This document shows positions 7,972 to 16,463 of a stretch of DNA of 64,000 nt, in pieces (the first letter of the stretch is position 1; each line of letters opens with the position of its first letter). Under the pieces are notes generated by a model, which saw only the letters and a list, made by a program, of their open reading frames with translations, searched no databases and was not told where the DNA came from. Origin of the DNA: JAKFEW01 sp036675505 (GTDB taxonomy: Bacteria; Cyanobacteriota; Sericytochromatia; S15B-MN24; JAQBPE01); NCBI GenBank assembly GCA_036675505.1, contig JAKFEW010000079.1, positions 20,177 through 84,176 on the forward strand, written 5' to 3'. The position numbers and the translations under genes are program-made.

Positions 7972-8699
7972 CGACCGCCTCGTCCGTCGCCGACCAGGTC
8001 GCCGCGTTCGAGGCCGCCCTGCGCGCCGTGGCCACGCCCGAGCGCGCGGCGGGCGAGCGGAAGTACCTCAAGTTCGGGCCCGAGAAGGCCTTCCTCGGCG
8101 CCACCGTGCCGGTGATCCGCCGCGTCGCGGGTGCCTGGGCGCGCGCCCACAAGGGCCTCGGCCACGCCGACCTCGCCGCGCTCACCGAGGCGCTCTGGGC
8201 CACGGACGTGCACGAGCTGCGCTCGCTCGCGATCCTGCTGCTAGAGCGGTACGAGCAGCGGCTCGGGGCCGCGGACATGCCGCTCCTCGCGCGCATGCTG
8301 CGCGAGGCCGGCACCTGGGCGCTGGTGGACGGCCTGGCCGAGAAGGTCGTGGGCGCGCTCGCGGCCCGCGACGACGACGCCTTCGCGGTCACCGAGCGCT
8401 GGGCGACGGACCCCGACTTCTGGATCCGCCGCTCGTCGCTTCTGGCCCTGCTCGGCCCGCTGCGCGCGGGCACCGGCGACTTCGCGGTCTTCGCGCGCCG
8501 CGCCACGCCGATGCTCGGCGAGAAGGAGTTCTTCATCCGCAAGGCGATCGGCTGGGTGCTGCGCGAGACCACGAAGAAGCGGCCCGACGTCGTGTACGAG
8601 TACTTGAAGGCCCATCGGTCCGAGGTCTCGGGGCTCTCCATGCGGGAGGGCGCCCGCAGCCTGCCCGCGCCCATGCGGATCGCGCTCCTCGGCAAATAA
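7968..8699 (+). CDS. DNA alkylation repair protein, AlkD-like HEAT-repeat glycosylase
   Basis: The 243-residue protein is all-helical with repeated helix pairs, matching the AlkD family in length. Visible signatures include Lys-Tyr-Leu-Lys-Phe near residue 30, a TWALVDG stretch near 118, Asp-Phe-Trp-Ile-Arg-Arg-Ser near 146, and FFIRKAIGWVLRE near 190, which carry the aromatic and acidic residues that wrap alkylated DNA. It removes alkylated purines. Its ATG overlaps the stop of the preceding gene. Confidence 0.85.
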   Translation: MTTASSVADQVAAFEAALRAVATPERAAGERKYLKFGPEKAFLGATVPVIRRVAGAWARAHKGLGHADLAALTEALWATDVHELRSLAILLLERYEQRLGAADMPLLARMLREAGTWALVDGLAEKVVGALAARDDDAFAVTERWATDPDFWIRRSSLLALLGPLRAGTGDFAVFARRATPMLGEKEFFIRKAIGWVLRETTKKRPDVVYEYLKAHRSEVSGLSMREGARSLPAPMRIALLGK

Positions 8700-8705
8700 A
8701 TCTCA

Positions 8706-8763
8706 TTTGCATATTGACGCAAACGAGAAAGTGAACTACACTTGCATGCAGACGCAAACGAGA
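8706..8763 (+). promoter_or_regulatory. Promoter and twin operator of the ArsR/Cys-rich peptide unit
   Basis: TTGACG (8714-8719) and TACACT (8737-8742) are separated by exactly 17 bases. A TTTGC-N8-GCAAA palindrome (8706-8723) covers the -35 box, and a second copy TTGC-N8-GCAA (8742-8757) covers the start-site region. The two copies share ACGCAAACGAGA and are 35 bases apart. This is the expected layout for autorepression by the ArsR-family protein encoded downstream. Confidence 0.75.
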
Positions 8764-8774
8764 GGAATACACCG

Positions 8775-9134
8775 ATGAACCCGACGCCAAACGATCCCGA
8801 CTTTTCGGATCTGCTGTCGCCGCAGTTCTTCAAGGCGCTGTGCGATCCGACGCGGCTCTCGATCCTGGGCGACGTCGCCCGGCAGGAGGAGCCCACGACG
8901 GTGAGCCACATCGCCGGCTGTTGCAACATCGACCTCTCGGTGGTCTCGCGCCACCTCGCCACCTTGCGGGATGCCGGCATCCTGAAGGCCGAGAAGCGCG
9001 GCAAGGAAGTCCACTACTCGCTGCGGACCGATGACGTCGTGGGCAGGCTGCGCGCGCTTGCCACCGCCCTCGAGGCCTGCTGCGGCCCCAAATCTGAGGA
9101 GAAGAAAGATGAGCACCCAGACCCCCAACCCTGA
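8775..9134 (+). CDS. ArsR/SmtB-family metal-responsive repressor
   Basis: This 119-residue winged-helix protein has the ArsR core: FKALCDPTRLSIL, then a recognition helix with Leu-Ser-Val-Val-Ser-Arg-His-Leu and a wing with Gly-Lys-Glu-Val-His-Tyr. Cys pairs at 49/50 (before the recognition helix) and 102/103 (C-terminal helix), plus Cys23, are candidate metal or metalloid ligands. The ligand set differs from the classical ELCVCDL site of plasmid ArsR. A promoter with two palindromes upstream suggests autoregulation. The gene overlaps the next Cys-rich peptide gene by 26 bases. Confidence 0.88.
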   Translation: MNPTPNDPDFSDLLSPQFFKALCDPTRLSILGDVARQEEPTTVSHIAGCCNIDLSVVSRHLATLRDAGILKAEKRGKEVHYSLRTDDVVGRLRALATALEACCGPKSEEKKDEHPDPQP

Positions 9135-9267
9135 GACGGCCCACATCAAGGGCTGCACGGACGTCCTGATCCACACCGTCCGCGCGCTCGCGGACGCGCT
9201 CGAAGCTTGTCGCGCCAACGGCGGCGACTGCAACTGCGGCTGCTGCTGCTCCTGCAAACCGTCCTAG
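9109..9267 (+). CDS. Cys-rich metallothionein-like peptide
   Basis: A 52-residue peptide whose last dozen residues contain six Cys, in the pattern C-N-C-G-C-C-C-S-C, with two more at 16 and 34. GAGGAGAAG about 8 bases upstream supports the ATG at 9109, inside the end of the ArsR gene. I do not know a named family for it. A soft-metal binding or buffering role, under control of the upstream ArsR, is inferred from the Cys density and the overlap. The N-terminal 35 residues form a helix similar in feel to small DUF-type peptides. Confidence 0.65.
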   Translation: MSTQTPNPETAHIKGCTDVLIHTVRALADALEACRANGGDCNCGCCCSCKPS

Positions 9268-9276
9268 CCACCCATA

Positions 9277-9308
9277 GCAGCCTTCCCCTCGGCGGAGGGG
9301 AAGGCTGC
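9277..9308. terminator. Hairpin after the ArsR/Cys-rich unit
   Basis: A perfect 14-bp stem (9277-9290 with 9295-9308) closes a 4-base loop 10 bases after the stop. No T-run follows; the next gene's -10 hexamer begins 6 bases later. Confidence 0.6.
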
Positions 9309-9325
9309 CGGGGTAGAAGGCGTCC

Positions 9326-10078
9326 ATGACCCAAGCCCGCCAGGCCATCCTCGACACGCTCAAGGCCGCGCTCACCGACCTACCTTCGGCCCTCGCGGCC
9401 TGGGAAGGCGGCAGCGCGGCCTTCGGCGCCGACGACGCCATGTCCGACGTCGATCTCGCCGTCGTCGCCCGCGAAGGCACCGGCGAGACCGTCTTCGCGG
9501 CGGTCGAGGCGGCGCTCGAAAAACTGTCTCCGATCGCCCTGCGCTACCACGTCCCCGAGCCCGCCTGGCACGGCTTCTCCCAGCGCTTCTACCTGCTGCG
9601 CGACACGAGCCCGTACCACATGATCGACCTCTCGGTGCAACGCGAGCACGCCGCCGACCGCTTCCTCGCCCCCGAACGCCACGGCCAGGCTCTGGTCTGG
9701 TTCGATCACGGCGCCTACACCGCACCGCCCGCCCCCGACGAACCAGCCCGCGACGCACGCCTGCGCGCCCGCGTGCCCGTGCTCGCGGACTGGTTCGAGC
9801 TGACCCAGCCGATCGTCGAGAAGGAGGCCCTGCGCGGCCGCGCGATCGACGCGCTGAGCTTCTACCAGAGCCTCACGCTCCGCCCGCTGGTCGAGCTGCT
9901 GCGCATCGTGCACGACCCCTGGCGCCACGACTTCGGCCTGCGCTACCTGCAGCGCGACCTGCCGGCCGAGGTGTACGCCCGGCTCGAGCCGCTGGCTTTC
10001 GTGCGCGATCTGGACGACCTGAAAGTCAAGCACGGGCAAGCGGCCAGGTGGTTCCGCGAGGTGCGCGCGAGCCTCTGA
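9326..10078 (+). CDS. Nucleotidyltransferase-domain protein
   Basis: The 250-residue protein has the polymerase-beta-fold signature Gly-Gly-Ser-Ala-Ala-Phe-Gly near residue 28 followed by Ser-Asp-Val-Asp-Leu near 40, giving the two metal-binding Asp residues. A third acidic position is plausible at Met-Ile-Asp-Leu near 103. The C-terminal part is helical, as in aminoglycoside nucleotidyltransferase-like and DUF4037 proteins. The substrate is unknown. The start is supported by GGGTAGAAG ending 6 bases before the ATG and no ribosome site, a leaderless arrangement. Confidence 0.75.
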   Translation: MTQARQAILDTLKAALTDLPSALAAWEGGSAAFGADDAMSDVDLAVVAREGTGETVFAAVEAALEKLSPIALRYHVPEPAWHGFSQRFYLLRDTSPYHMIDLSVQREHAADRFLAPERHGQALVWFDHGAYTAPPAPDEPARDARLRARVPVLADWFELTQPIVEKEALRGRAIDALSFYQSLTLRPLVELLRIVHDPWRHDFGLRYLQRDLPAEVYARLEPLAFVRDLDDLKVKHGQAARWFREVRASL

Positions 10079-10102
10079 CGGGCGTCTTCGGCTGCGGCAT
10101 GG

Positions 10103-10216
10103 TACAATCGATCATCCGAGACCAGGAACCGCCTGTATCGCAGCGCCCCGAGCGCCGTAGGTTCAAGCCCCGACACGGGGACGAGGCATCCTCCTGGCAG
10201 TTACATTTGTCAGGAG
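10103..10216 (+). promoter_or_regulatory. Promoter and structured leader of the second DEAD-box helicase
   Basis: TGG-TACAAT (hexamer 10103-10108) is an extended -10 element. The leader of about 110 bases contains a small CCCCG/CGGGG hairpin (10169-10181). It ends with a 9-bp stem, 10191-10199 against 10208-10216 with one G-T pair and an 8-base loop, whose 3' arm contains the whole AGGAG ribosome site. Translation would need this hairpin to open, which suggests autoregulation or temperature sensing. Confidence 0.6.
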
Positions 10217-10223
10217 TAGACAA

Positions 10224-11972
10224 TTGAATATGCCCGCCGCTTTTGCGGATTGGGAGCTCCGTCCGGAGCTCCTCGCCGGCCTTGCCGAGCAAAATCTCGT
10301 CACCCCCACCCCCGTCCAGGACGCGTCCTTCCCGGCCGTGCTCGAGGGCCGCGACCTGCTCGTGCAGTCGCGCACCGGCACCGGCAAGACGCTGGCCTTC
10401 GGCCTGCCGATCCTCCAGCGCCTGGAGAAGGGCCCCGGCCGCATCGAAGCCCTCGTCGTGCTGCCCACCCGCGAGCTCGCGCTGCAGGTGGCGACCGCCC
10501 TCGGCAAGATGGCGCGCCCGCTCGGCTTCGAGGTCGCGGCGCTCTTCGGCGGCGGCTCCTACCGTGACCAGCTGCGGGCGATCGGCAACGGCGCCCGCAT
10601 CATCGTCGGCACGCCGGGCCGCCTGGTCGACCACCTCGAGCGCAACCGCCTCGACCTCTCGAGCTGCACCACCCTGGTGCTCGACGAGGCCGACGAGATG
10701 CTCGACATGGGCTTCGCCGACGAGCTCGAGAAGATCCTCGCGGCGCTGCCCGCCGAGCGCCAGTCGCTGCTGTTCTCGGCCACCATGGCCCCCGGCACGG
10801 CGGACCTCGCCAAGAAGACCCTGCGCGATCCGATGACCATCGCGCTTTCGCAGGGCGGCAAGTCCGCGCCCGAGATCACGCACGTGGCCTACGAGTGCTT
10901 CTCCGACCGCAAGACCGACGCGCTCGTGAACGTGCTGCACGCCGACCAGCCCGGCCTCGCGATCGTGTTCTGCCACACGAAGATCGAGACCGAGCAGATC
11001 GCGGAGCGCCTGCGCGAAGAAGGCTTCTCGGCCGGCTTCCTGAACGGCGACCTGCCGCAAGAGGCGCGCACGCGCACGCTGAACGCCTTCCGCCGCGGCC
11101 TGATCGACCTGCTCGTCGCGACCGACGTCGCGGCGCGCGGCATCGACGTGAAGGGCATCTCGCACGTCTACAACCTCGGCGTGCCGCGCGACCCCGAGTC
11201 GTACATCCACCGCGTCGGCCGCACCGGCCGCGCCGGCGCCTCGGGCGTCGCCGCGACCTTCGTGCCGCCCCGCGACGCGGCGCGCTTCCGCCGGATGCTC
11301 TCCAACGCCGGCGTGAAGATCGAGATGCGCCCGCTGCCCCAGGCCGCGGACGTGCGCAAGCGCCTGCGCGAGATCTTCCACGAGAGCCTCACGGCCCGCG
11401 TGGCCGCCGGCCCCGACGACCAGCTCGCCTCGCTCGCGACCGAGCTGCTCGGCTACATCGAGCCTCAAGATTTGGTCGCGGCGCTGCTCGCGGGCAACGA
11501 CGCCGCCAAGGCGACGCTGACCGCAGGCAGCAACGTGATGGCGCCGCGCAAGCCCGAACGGACCGAGCGCGCGCCGTACGCCGACCAGCCGATCCGGCCG
11601 GGCGACGTGCGCGAGCACTTCGAGAAGGAAGGCCCGCCGCGCAAGATCCGCGAGCGTGGCCCGGAAGGCGTCGCCCCGCGCGAGCGTCCGCTGCGGAAGC
11701 TCTCCGAGCACAACGAGCCTGGCTTCAAGCGCGTGTGGCTGAACCAGGGCAAGGCCCACAAGCTGATGCCCGGCGGCCTCGTGAAGCTGGTCTGCTCGGT
11801 GTCTGGCATCAAGGGCGAGGCGATCGGCGCGATCGCCATCCACCCCTTCTTCTCTTTCTTCGACGTCCGCGAGGCCGAGGCCCCGCGCGTGGTCGAGCTG
11901 CTGAACGGCCTCAACCAGAAGGGCAAATCGCTCAAGGCCAACCTCGTGGCCCCGGTGGGCGAGTCCAAGTAA
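10224..11972 (+). CDS. DEAD-box RNA helicase with DbpA-type RNA-binding domain (CsdA/DeaD-like)
   Basis: The 582-residue protein carries the Q motif, GTGKT (about 55), PTREL, TPGR, DEAD (about 156), SAT (about 186), ARGID and HRVGRTGR (about 328). Residues 500-570 form a clear DbpA/CsdA RNA-binding domain with Gly-Gly-Leu-Val-Lys and Gly-Ala-Ile-Ala-Ile-His strands. I take the TTG at 10224 as start because AGGAG lies 7 bases upstream; an ATG at 10230 is the alternative. Such helicases remodel rRNA and mRNA, often at low temperature, and the structured leader fits conditional expression. A perfect terminator follows. Confidence 0.93.
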   Translation: MNMPAAFADWELRPELLAGLAEQNLVTPTPVQDASFPAVLEGRDLLVQSRTGTGKTLAFGLPILQRLEKGPGRIEALVVLPTRELALQVATALGKMARPLGFEVAALFGGGSYRDQLRAIGNGARIIVGTPGRLVDHLERNRLDLSSCTTLVLDEADEMLDMGFADELEKILAALPAERQSLLFSATMAPGTADLAKKTLRDPMTIALSQGGKSAPEITHVAYECFSDRKTDALVNVLHADQPGLAIVFCHTKIETEQIAERLREEGFSAGFLNGDLPQEARTRTLNAFRRGLIDLLVATDVAARGIDVKGISHVYNLGVPRDPESYIHRVGRTGRAGASGVAATFVPPRDAARFRRMLSNAGVKIEMRPLPQAADVRKRLREIFHESLTARVAAGPDDQLASLATELLGYIEPQDLVAALLAGNDAAKATLTAGSNVMAPRKPERTERAPYADQPIRPGDVREHFEKEGPPRKIRERGPEGVAPRERPLRKLSEHNEPGFKRVWLNQGKAHKLMPGGLVKLVCSVSGIKGEAIGAIAIHPFFSFFDVREAEAPRVVELLNGLNQKGKSLKANLVAPVGESK

Positions 11973-11982
11973 GCCCACTATC

Positions 11983-12020
11983 GGCCCCAACTCACGGAAT
12001 TCCGTGAGTTGGGGCCTTTT
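11983..12020. terminator. Rho-independent terminator
   Basis: A 34-base perfect palindrome (11983-12016) centred on GAATTC forms a stem of about 15 bp and is followed by TTTT. It ends the helicase gene and, read on the other strand, could also serve the minus-strand gene ending at 12036. Confidence 0.85.
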
Positions 12021-12035
12021 CATTGCGGCGTCGCC

Positions 12036-12683
12036 TCAATCGGCGTCCGGCACCGTGAAGGCGACGATCTCGTGACGCTCGCGGTGGTTGGTCCAGAACC
12101 GCTCGCCGTCGTGCGCCAGCGCGCGGCCCTGGAGCGGGACGTGGGCGACGTCGGTCGCCTCGCCGGTCTGCGGGTCGAGGCGGCTCAGGAAGTAGTCTTC
12201 CGTCTCCTCGGCGGCAGTCGTGAGCAGGTAGAGCGAGCCGCCCACGAAGACCATGCCGCAAATGCCGCGCGGCGCCTTGTACCGCTTGATCACCGCGCCG
12301 CGCTTGTCGAGCACGAGCACCGCGCGGTTGTACCACTGGCTGACGTGCAGATGGGTGCCGTCGTAGGCGAGCTGCGAGCCCGTGTCGTCGGGACACGGCA
12401 GCGGGTCGTCCTCGAAGCCCTTGTCCGGGCGGTAGCGCCGGATCACGCGGTGGTCCTCGGCGGTTTCGCCGCAGAGCACGCGCAGGTCCTTCCCCATCGC
12501 CGTCATGCCCCACGGTTTGCCGGGCGCCGAGGCCCACTCGCCGACCTGCCAGGCCGCAGGCAGGATGGCGTAGATGCGGCTCGTCTCGATCGAGCCCATC
12601 CAGAGGTGGGTGCCGTCGAAGGCGAGGGATTGCGGGCGCGGCGCGGGGGAGGGCCGGCGGAAAACTTCGCGAATCGGCTGCAT
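12036..12683 (-). CDS. Hypothetical beta-propeller-like protein (YncE/glutamine-cyclotransferase-like)
   Basis: The 215-residue protein consists of repeating strands with Phe-Asp-Gly-Thr-His-Leu-Trp near residue 22, Tyr-Asp-Gly-Thr-His-Leu-His near 105 and His-Asp-Gly-Glu-Arg-Phe-Trp near 193. This is the repeat unit of small beta-propellers such as glutamine cyclotransferase-like or SMP-30-like proteins. No signal peptide is evident. The ATG at 12683 has TGGTATCGTggggccATG upstream, an extended -10 at leaderless spacing. Function unknown. Confidence 0.6.
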   Translation of the reverse strand: MQPIREVFRRPSPAPRPQSLAFDGTHLWMGSIETSRIYAILPAAWQVGEWASAPGKPWGMTAMGKDLRVLCGETAEDHRVIRRYRPDKGFEDDPLPCPDDTGSQLAYDGTHLHVSQWYNRAVLVLDKRGAVIKRYKAPRGICGMVFVGGSLYLLTTAAEETEDYFLSRLDPQTGEATDVAHVPLQGRALAHDGERFWTNHRERHEIVAFTVPDAD

Positions 12684-12738
12684 GGCCCCACGATACCACG
12701 CACGGGACGCCGCTCCGCCTCTGATGAAGCTGACGGCT

Positions 12739-13383
12739 TCAATGGCGGGCGAACTTGAGGTGCGTGACCTTGGGCGTCGCCACCGTCCGGACCAACGTGA
12801 GGCCATGCAGGTCGTCACCCGTGCCATCGAACAACCGCTCTCCGCTGCCGAGAAGCGTCGGCACGAGGTTGATATTCATTTCGTCGATCAGCCCTGCCTT
12901 GAAGTACTGCCGCGCCACGTTCGCGCCGCCACCAAGGTGCACGTCCTTGCCACCGGCGGCGCGGCGCGCCTGCTCGAGCGCGGCCTCGATGCCGCCCGTG
13001 ACGAAGTTGATCGTCGTCCCGCCCTCCATTACGAGCGGCTCACGCGCATGATGCGTGAGCACGAAGACAGGATGGTGAAACGGCGGGTTCGGTCCCCACC
13101 ACCCGGTCCATGGGTTCGCCGGGTCCCATGGGCCAGGGTGGCCGCCGAACATGTTCCGGCCCATCAGGGTCGCCCCGACGTTGGTGAACATCTCTTCGAC
13201 GATGGCGTTGCTCTCGTTGACTTCCCCGCCTTCGCGCCCGTGTGCCTTTTGAAACGCCGCCAGTGGAGTCGTCCACTCATGCAGGCGTTCGCCGCCGACC
13301 CCGAGCGGGTTGTCGACGCTCTGATCGGGACCTGCGACGAAGCCGTCGAGCGACATCGAGATCGTGAATCGCAACCTTGGCAT
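12739..13383 (-). CDS. Dihydrofolate reductase-family / RibD C-terminal-domain protein
   Basis: This 214-residue protein starts with Ile-Ser-Met-Ser-Leu-Asp-Gly-Phe-Val-Ala-Gly, the N-terminal signature of the YyaP/YwjB group of RibD_C reductases. GATLMGRNMFGG near residue 73 is the family's glycine-rich nucleotide-binding loop, and a Lys-Asp-Val-His-Leu-Gly-Gly-Gly loop near 148 supports it. They are NADPH-dependent reductases of unknown physiological substrate. It lies 55 bases upstream of the propeller gene on the same strand. Confidence 0.8.
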   Translation of the reverse strand: MPRLRFTISMSLDGFVAGPDQSVDNPLGVGGERLHEWTTPLAAFQKAHGREGGEVNESNAIVEEMFTNVGATLMGRNMFGGHPGPWDPANPWTGWWGPNPPFHHPVFVLTHHAREPLVMEGGTTINFVTGGIEAALEQARRAAGGKDVHLGGGANVARQYFKAGLIDEMNINLVPTLLGSGERLFDGTGDDLHGLTLVRTVATPKVTHLKFARH

Positions 13384-13508
13384 GGCCCTTACACTCGACC
13401 GTACCTTAGCCATTCGCGCCGCGATCGTCAATGCTTCGGGGACGCCATCGCCGTGGACGCGCCGAGGGGCTTCGTGCGAGACTGGCCCGCACGAAAGGAG
13501 CCACGCCC

Positions 13509-14012
13509 ATGTACGGCACCACGACCCGCACCGACGACGGCCACATCGCCATCGTCTTCGAGCGCCACCTCGGCCACCCGCCCGACCGCGTCTGGCACGC
13601 GATCACGGCCGCCGAGCCACTGGCGGCCTGGTTCCCGGCCGCCGTGGACTTCGAGCTGAAAGCCGGCGCGACGCTGCGCTTCGGGCCCACGCTGGAGCAG
13701 CACCGCCGCTACGGCCTGACCGACGATGACGCCACCTTCGGCATGGTCAAGCGCGTCGCGCCCGGCCGGCTGCTCGAGTTCACCTGGGACCGCGACCTGC
13801 TGCGCTGGGCGCTCGAGCCCGACGAGGTGAACGGCACCCACCTGACCTTCACGCACGTGATCGACGACGTCACCTCCGCCCCACCGCTGGCCGCGGGCTG
13901 GCACGCCGGCCTCGAGGTGCTCGAGGCCCAGCTCGACGGCGAGCCGATCAGCTGGTCGCCCTGGACGCGCGCGGAGGAGCTCGAGGACGAGTACCTGGTC
14001 CGGCTGGGTTGA
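13509..14012 (+). CDS. SRPBCC/AHSA1-family protein
   Basis: The 167-residue protein has the start of an Activator-of-Hsp90-homologue domain: Arg-His-Leu-Gly-His-Pro-Pro-Asp-Arg-Val-Trp followed by Ala-Ala-Trp-Phe-Pro near residue 42. It ends with a typical Trp-His-Ala-Gly-Leu-Glu helix. These proteins bind hydrophobic ligands in a helix-grip fold; the ligand is unknown. AAAGGAG lies 9 bases before the ATG. Confidence 0.8.
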   Translation: MYGTTTRTDDGHIAIVFERHLGHPPDRVWHAITAAEPLAAWFPAAVDFELKAGATLRFGPTLEQHRRYGLTDDDATFGMVKRVAPGRLLEFTWDRDLLRWALEPDEVNGTHLTFTHVIDDVTSAPPLAAGWHAGLEVLEAQLDGEPISWSPWTRAEELEDEYLVRLG

Positions 14013-14044
14013 GCATCCCCGCGAGGGGTGGTAAAACGAGCTGT

Positions 14045-15523
14045 ATGTTCAAGCGCGCCTGCACAGCCCTCCTGCTCGGCACCCTGATCGCCCCGCCGTG
14101 GGCCCTGGCCGCGGGCGCCCCGCCCACGCCGCGCGTGGCCGTCGACTACCGCGCCGCCTACCCCGCGAACTTCTTGTGGCTCGTCAACGCGCTCGCCGGC
14201 GACCCGCACGCCAGCACGGCGGCGTTCCGCGCGTATTGGCGGAGCGCCGGCTACGCGCGGCCCGGCGACGACGGCCAGCTGGCCACCTACCGGCGCATCC
14301 GAGGCCGCTACGAAGGGGACTACCTGCGCCCCGAAAAAGAGGTGGCGTCGCTGGTGCCGCTCAGCCCCGCGGGCGGCGACCTGCGCCAGAAGTTCTTCTC
14401 GCTCTTCTTCTCCAGCGCGCGCATGGACGAAGTGTGGGCCAAGGCCGAGGTGCTGATGGCCGACGCCGACCGCGAGGAGCTGGCGCGGGTCTTCGCCCAC
14501 TTCCAGCCGGCTTTCGACGCGCACTGGAAGACGAACGGGCACCTGGAGGCCTACCGGGCGAAGTTCCAGGCCTTCGCCGAGGCGCGCAAGCTGCCCGCGC
14601 TGCTCGGCGAGGCCGCCGGCTTCCTCGGCGTGCCCGCCGAGGCGGACCTGCGGGTGCGCGTGATCTTCCTCTTCACGCCGGAGGCGAAGCACACGTTCGG
14701 CCGCGCCGTCGGCCCCAACCTGGTGGTCGAGATCCCGGCGGGCCAGACGCCGGAGCATCAGGCCGACGTGGTGGTGCACGAGCTCTGCCACTACTTCTAC
14801 GATCGCGGCGGCGTCGAGCAGGACGCGGGCTTCATGAAGGGCCTCTTCGGCTCGGGCGATCGCCATGCCGGCCCCACCTGGGCCCTGCTCAACGAGGGCC
14901 TCGCGACGGCGATCGGCCAGGGCGTCGCGGTGGAACGCCTCGTGCCGGCCAGCTTCACGCGCACGCGCGCCAAGCCGCTCGGCTGGTACCAGGATGCGCG
15001 CATCGACGCCTTCGCCAAGGCGATCTACCCCGCGGTGAACGCCGCGATGCGGGCGGGCAAGACCTACCGCGCGCTCGGTCCGGACCTGCTCACGGCCTAC
15101 GCGCGGGCGCTCGGCGACGCGGACGACGACCCCAAGACCTACCTGGCGAGCTACATCCTGATCGACGGCTTCCCGCGCCGCCAGGGCTTCGTCCGCTTCT
15201 TCGAGCGCGTGACGCCGCGCAGCGTCTGGCACAGCCGCCTCGGCTCGGCGCGGAACACGCTCGAGGCGTTCCCGGCCCAGACCGTCCTCGTGGCGGCCAC
15301 CGCCGCCGACCTCCCGCGCATCCGCGAGGAGATCGGGGCGTACCAGGTCACGGCGGCGCAGCTCGACGCGCTCGCGCGCCAGGAGCGGGCCCTGCTGGTG
15401 CTCCGCCGACCCGCCAACGGCTACCTGTTCCTGGTCTACGGCCGCGACGCCGCCGCGCTGGACGAGGCGATGGCGCACTTCGGGGCCCTCGCGCGGTTCG
15501 GCGAGGGGCTGCAGCCGCTATAG
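14045..15523 (+). CDS. Secreted HExxH metallopeptidase-like protein
   Basis: The 492-residue protein has a signal peptide ending near residue 23 (Ala-Leu-Ala-Ala). HELCH at 245-249 and Asn-Glu-Gly at 283-285 give the HExxH plus distal Glu of gluzincin-type zinc peptidases. The rest is helical and not similar to a family I can name. The ATG at 14045 is supported by TGGTAAAAC ending 7 bases upstream and no ribosome site. It probably acts in the periplasm; the substrate is unknown. Confidence 0.65.
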   Translation: MFKRACTALLLGTLIAPPWALAAGAPPTPRVAVDYRAAYPANFLWLVNALAGDPHASTAAFRAYWRSAGYARPGDDGQLATYRRIRGRYEGDYLRPEKEVASLVPLSPAGGDLRQKFFSLFFSSARMDEVWAKAEVLMADADREELARVFAHFQPAFDAHWKTNGHLEAYRAKFQAFAEARKLPALLGEAAGFLGVPAEADLRVRVIFLFTPEAKHTFGRAVGPNLVVEIPAGQTPEHQADVVVHELCHYFYDRGGVEQDAGFMKGLFGSGDRHAGPTWALLNEGLATAIGQGVAVERLVPASFTRTRAKPLGWYQDARIDAFAKAIYPAVNAAMRAGKTYRALGPDLLTAYARALGDADDDPKTYLASYILIDGFPRRQGFVRFFERVTPRSVWHSRLGSARNTLEAFPAQTVLVAATAADLPRIREEIGAYQVTAAQLDALARQERALLVLRRPANGYLFLVYGRDAAALDEAMAHFGALARFGEGLQPL

Positions 15524-15580
15524 CCCAAGCGTGGCTTCGTCAACGATGCCAGCCTGACGGGCGGGCCCGACGCGTGGGGC

Positions 15581-16381
15581 TCAGCCTTCCATGTCCTTGC
15601 CCTCGAAGAGCGAGAACACAGCGCCGTAAGGATCCTTGACCACCGCGAAGTCGCCCCAGGGCGTGTCGATCTGGGCCATCAGCACCTGCCCGCCCAGCTG
15701 CTCGACGCGCGTGCGCGCTTCCGCGAGCTTCGGCACGAAGATGTGGCCCAGCCAGTGGGCCGGCTTCCCCTCGGGCGTCCGGTCGAAGGAGGCCTCCATC
15801 TTGTCGCCCATCTTGAACACGCCGTCGTTCGGGTCGTCCCCCGCGACGGCCTGCCAGCCGATCACCTTCTGGTAGAACCCGGTCGCCACGGCGACGTCCT
15901 TGAAGCCCAGCGAGTCCCAGCAGAACTCGGTGGGCGCGGGCATGCCTTCGGTGTCCGGATCGCCGTTCAGGCTGTGGATCACCGCGAAGACGGCGCCCTC
16001 GGGGTCCATCAGCGTCGCGAGCGTGCCCACCTCGGGCACGTCCAGCGGGCCCGCCAGCACGCGCCCGCCGGCGGCCTTGGTCTGCTCCACCACCGCGCCG
16101 ACGTCGGGCACGGAGAGGTAGCCGACCCAGAACGCCGGGCCCTCGCCCTGCTCCGGGCCGGTCTGGAAGAAGCCGCCGATCGCCTTGTCGCCGACGAAGA
16201 TCTCGGGGTACGCCGCCCCCGCGCCCATCGGCATCTCCTTGATGGTCCAGCCGAGCAGGTCGGCGTAGAACTTCCGGGCGCCGGCTGTGTCGCGGCCGAC
16301 GTACTCGTGCCAGACGAACACGCCGGGCGTGTACGGACGCTTGGCTGGCTGGGTGGTCGGGGCGGTCTGCGATTCGGTCAT
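15581..16381 (-). CDS. VOC-family (glyoxalase/bleomycin-resistance fold) protein, two domains
   Basis: The 266-residue protein contains two VOC modules, about residues 20-135 and 148-260. Each starts with a Trp/Phe-X-Tyr/Asp strand and has a Phe-Tyr-X-X-X-Leu/Val-Ile-Gly-Trp helix turn, and each ends with a Asp-Pro-(Glu/Tyr)-Gly-Ala-Val-Phe strand. Fused VOC pairs of this sort are common uncharacterised dioxygenase/lyase-like proteins. AAAGGAG lies 6 bases before the ATG. Confidence 0.85.
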   Translation of the reverse strand: MTESQTAPTTQPAKRPYTPGVFVWHEYVGRDTAGARKFYADLLGWTIKEMPMGAGAAYPEIFVGDKAIGGFFQTGPEQGEGPAFWVGYLSVPDVGAVVEQTKAAGGRVLAGPLDVPEVGTLATLMDPEGAVFAVIHSLNGDPDTEGMPAPTEFCWDSLGFKDVAVATGFYQKVIGWQAVAGDDPNDGVFKMGDKMEASFDRTPEGKPAHWLGHIFVPKLAEARTRVEQLGGQVLMAQIDTPWGDFAVVKDPYGAVFSLFEGKDMEG

Positions 16382-16463
16382 CGGTGCTCCTTTGCTGCGG
16401 CGATCGGGCGCCGGCGGGCGATTCCTTTGGACCGATTACCCCGCCGAAGGCCCGCTTCGTCGA

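Noticed and set aside
10130..10200. T-arm-like GGTTCAAGCCCC near 10160
   Set aside because: No acceptor stem and no anticodon arm; explained as part of the helicase leader.
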